Shown: positions 62,855-64,000 of the stretch, in pieces
How the letters are laid out: every line of letters starts with the position of its first letter
How positions within the stretch are numbered: position 1 is the first letter of the stretch
Assembly (NCBI RefSeq): GCF_005503445.1
Contig: NZ_SCOH01000014.1
Span: 54,483 to 118,482, forward strand
DNA length: 64,000 nt
Source: Chitinivorax sp. B
GTDB taxonomy: Bacteria; Pseudomonadota; Gammaproteobacteria; Burkholderiales; SCOH01
Direction: 5' to 3'
The notes under the pieces: generated by a model
Seen by the model: only the letters and a program-made list of their open reading frames with translations
Told to the model about the DNA's origin: nothing
Databases searched by the model: none
Position numbers and translations under genes: made by a program

Positions 62855-64000
62855 TCATCGACTTTTTTGTGCAAAAAACAAAAACACACGATAGCCAGAT
62901 GCTTTCACCTCACCGACATCCAACGATAATCTGGCATTGATTTCCGCATTGGGTGGCATGCCTGTCAGTGGCTGAGATGGATCAAGATATTGTTTCGGTT
63001 CGAAAACTCTACGGACAACGGTTTGCTCGTTGTTGTCGGTCAGTGTCAGTTCCATCATTGGTAATGCTTGTTCGTACGGTGCGCGGTTGCGTAACGTGGC
63101 AGACAACTTGATGAGATTGGGGTGTTCTGTATCGGGTGTCAGTTCAGATGATTCCAGGGTCACCAGATTCTCGTCGGCGGGTAAAGGTACCGAGCAACCG
63201 ACCAATGAGCAGGCTTGTTCCAGATAAGGCCGACTACCTGGAAATTGGGTGGCCAGTTGAGTGCGATAGGAGTACATCAATTGAGTGCCCAGACCCAACA
63301 ATGCGATCATACTCATTAGTGCCCAGGCCGGACGCCACTTACTTGATGTTTCGGGTTCTTCCAATACTAGCGGGTCTAGTGAGGTTTCAGGTCGGTACAC
63401 ACGCGATTGGCGCGGTAATGGTTGTGCGTCTTGCTCATGTGGTGGACAAACATCCAGATCCAGTTCCGGTTCGATATAACGTGGTGGTTGATCGGTGCTA
63501 CCGATATCAGTTGTCGTGAATTCGGCTACGGTGGCGGTGTTGGGATCTATGTTGATGGTCGGCAGATTATCCAGCGGTGCAGATGTCGTCGATGATGCAA
63601 TATCCGGTTCATTAAATTGTGGGCTGATAGCATCGATGAACGCATCAACTGAAGTGGTGCTGGGCGCTGAAGCTGCTGCGAAGGATTCATCGGGGATTGC
63701 GAAGCTTGGGACGGCAATTTCAATTTCTTCGATATCCGTCTTTGTGTCGGTTGCTGCCGGGTTCGTGACAGCTGCTTCCCCCTGTTTTTCATCGACCAGT
63801 TCTTGTTGCAATGTCGAACGCGGAATGAACCCACTGGCAGGTGCCGAAATGGCTGTTGCAGCCAGTGCAGGTTCGGCTGTAACCTGGGGAGCTGGAGCTG
63901 GAGCTGGAGCTGGAGCTGGAGCTGGAGCTGGAGCTGGAGCTGGAGCTGGAGCTGGAGCTGGAGCTGGAGCTGGAGCTGGAGCTGGAGCTGGAGCTGGCGC
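62855..64000 (-). CDS. DUF3426 domain membrane protein, 5'-truncated by window edge
   Basis: The coding strand is open from the window end. The C-terminal DUF3426 domain (about the last 150 residues, with G-S-R-P-Y-L-E-Q-A-C-S-L-V-G-C and L-S-A-T-L-R-N-R-A) follows one transmembrane helix (W-A-L-M-S-M-I-A-L-L-G-L-G). Before it is a long acidic and Thr/Ser/Pro-rich linker, and at the window edge an Ala-Pro dipeptide tract of 18 units. An ATG-like start is not within the window (the first candidate, TTG 63811, is internal). Full-length members begin with an MJ0042 zinc-ribbon. Function unknown; possibly periplasm-spanning. Confidence 0.85.
   Translation of the reverse strand, partial: APAPAPAPAPAPAPAPAPAPAPAPAPAPAPAPAPAPAPQVTAEPALAATAISAPASGFIPRSTLQQELVDEKQGEAAVTNPAATDTKTDIEEIEIAVPSFAIPDESFAAASAPSTTSVDAFIDAISPQFNEPDIASSTTSAPLDNLPTINIDPNTATVAEFTTTDIGSTDQPPRYIEPELDLDVCPPHEQDAQPLPRQSRVYRPETSLDPLVLEEPETSSKWRPAWALMSMIALLGLGTQLMYSYRTQLATQFPGSRPYLEQACSLVGCSVPLPADENLVTLESSELTPDTEHPNLIKLSATLRNRAPYEQALPMMELTLTDNNEQTVVRRVFEPKQYLDPSQPLTGMPPNAEINARLSLDVGEVKASGYRVFLFFAQKSR
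63888..63995. repeat. Perfect hexanucleotide microsatellite (GGAGCT)18
   Basis: Eighteen identical copies of GGAGCT without a single change, lying in the coding region of the DUF3426 protein. On the coding strand it reads GCT-CCA and encodes alternating Ala-Pro. Being a multiple of three, copy-number change alters linker length but not frame. Five bases of non-repeat sequence (GGCGC) follow to the window end. Confidence 0.97.

Noticed and set aside
63888..63995. CRISPR or regulatory array
   Set aside because: Units are 6 bp, contiguous and without spacers, and lie inside an open coding frame; it is a microsatellite.

Overview
The window reads as the chromosome of a betaproteobacterium, most likely of the Neisseriales / Chitinivorax-Chitinimonas type. 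This is inferred from gene neighbourhoods (pilB-pilC-pilD-coaE-zapD-yacG; rpoH-ftsX-ftsE-ftsY-rsmD-ferredoxin; ffh / rpsP-rimM-trmD-rplS) and protein similarity; no rRNA or other taxonomic marker is present. Most of it is ordinary core genome with two accessory zones. No tRNA, rRNA or CRISPR was seen.

Layout. 1-4970: end of a class I PHA synthase, a palindromic operator inside a sigma70 promoter, 2,4-dienoyl-CoA reductase (fadH) and trmO. 5463-14908: Tim44-domain protein, AsmA-family protein, a branched-chain amino-acid type binding protein, mutY, argJ, and a coupled trio (DUF815 ATPase, MutT-ThiE fusion, lipoprotein). 15068-15764: an ldhA pseudogene with a large internal deletion. 15757-23610 (minus): yacG, zapD, coaE, pilD, pilC, pilB, a CorC/HlyC-type protein and a CcsA-like protein. 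23707-27099: ffh and the rpsP operon. 27211-28104: a decayed IS630-family transposase. 28236-40068: ogt, xerD, clpA/clpS, rpoH (with a possible sigmaE promoter), ftsX/E/Y, rsmD, ferredoxin, an unknown protein and a Kef-type antiporter.

40251-43748 is a gene-poor accessory strip with a Mor-type (Mu-like phage) regulator, a helix-turn-helix remnant, a small membrane/coiled-coil protein of the kind carried by Mu-like prophages, and a strong hairpin that looks like a dispersed chromosomal repeat.

43749-60594 (minus) is a 19-gene, tightly overlapping aryl polyene (APE) pigment cluster: chain length factor, two ACPs, an adenylation-dehydratase fusion, ketosynthases, ketoreductase, dehydratase, thioesterase, LolA-like carrier, RND-type exporter, acyltransferases and a glycosyltransferase. 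Two tailoring or precursor genes stand out: a MIO-type aromatic/histidine ammonia-lyase with an unusual Tyr-His selectivity pair, and a flavoenzyme with the WxWxIP halogenase motif. The cluster predicts an outer-membrane aryl polyene, possibly halogenated.

60772-64000 (minus): a DUF3025 protein, thiol peroxidase Tpx, and next to Tpx a gapless paralogue that has no cysteine and has lost every catalytic residue (T57A, C60G, C94V, R132T). The window ends inside a DUF3426 protein whose linker is encoded by 18 perfect GGAGCT hexamers (an Ala-Pro tract). The best candidates for something undescribed are the Tpx/cysteine-free pair, the halogenase/ammonia-lyase APE variant, and the fadH operator.
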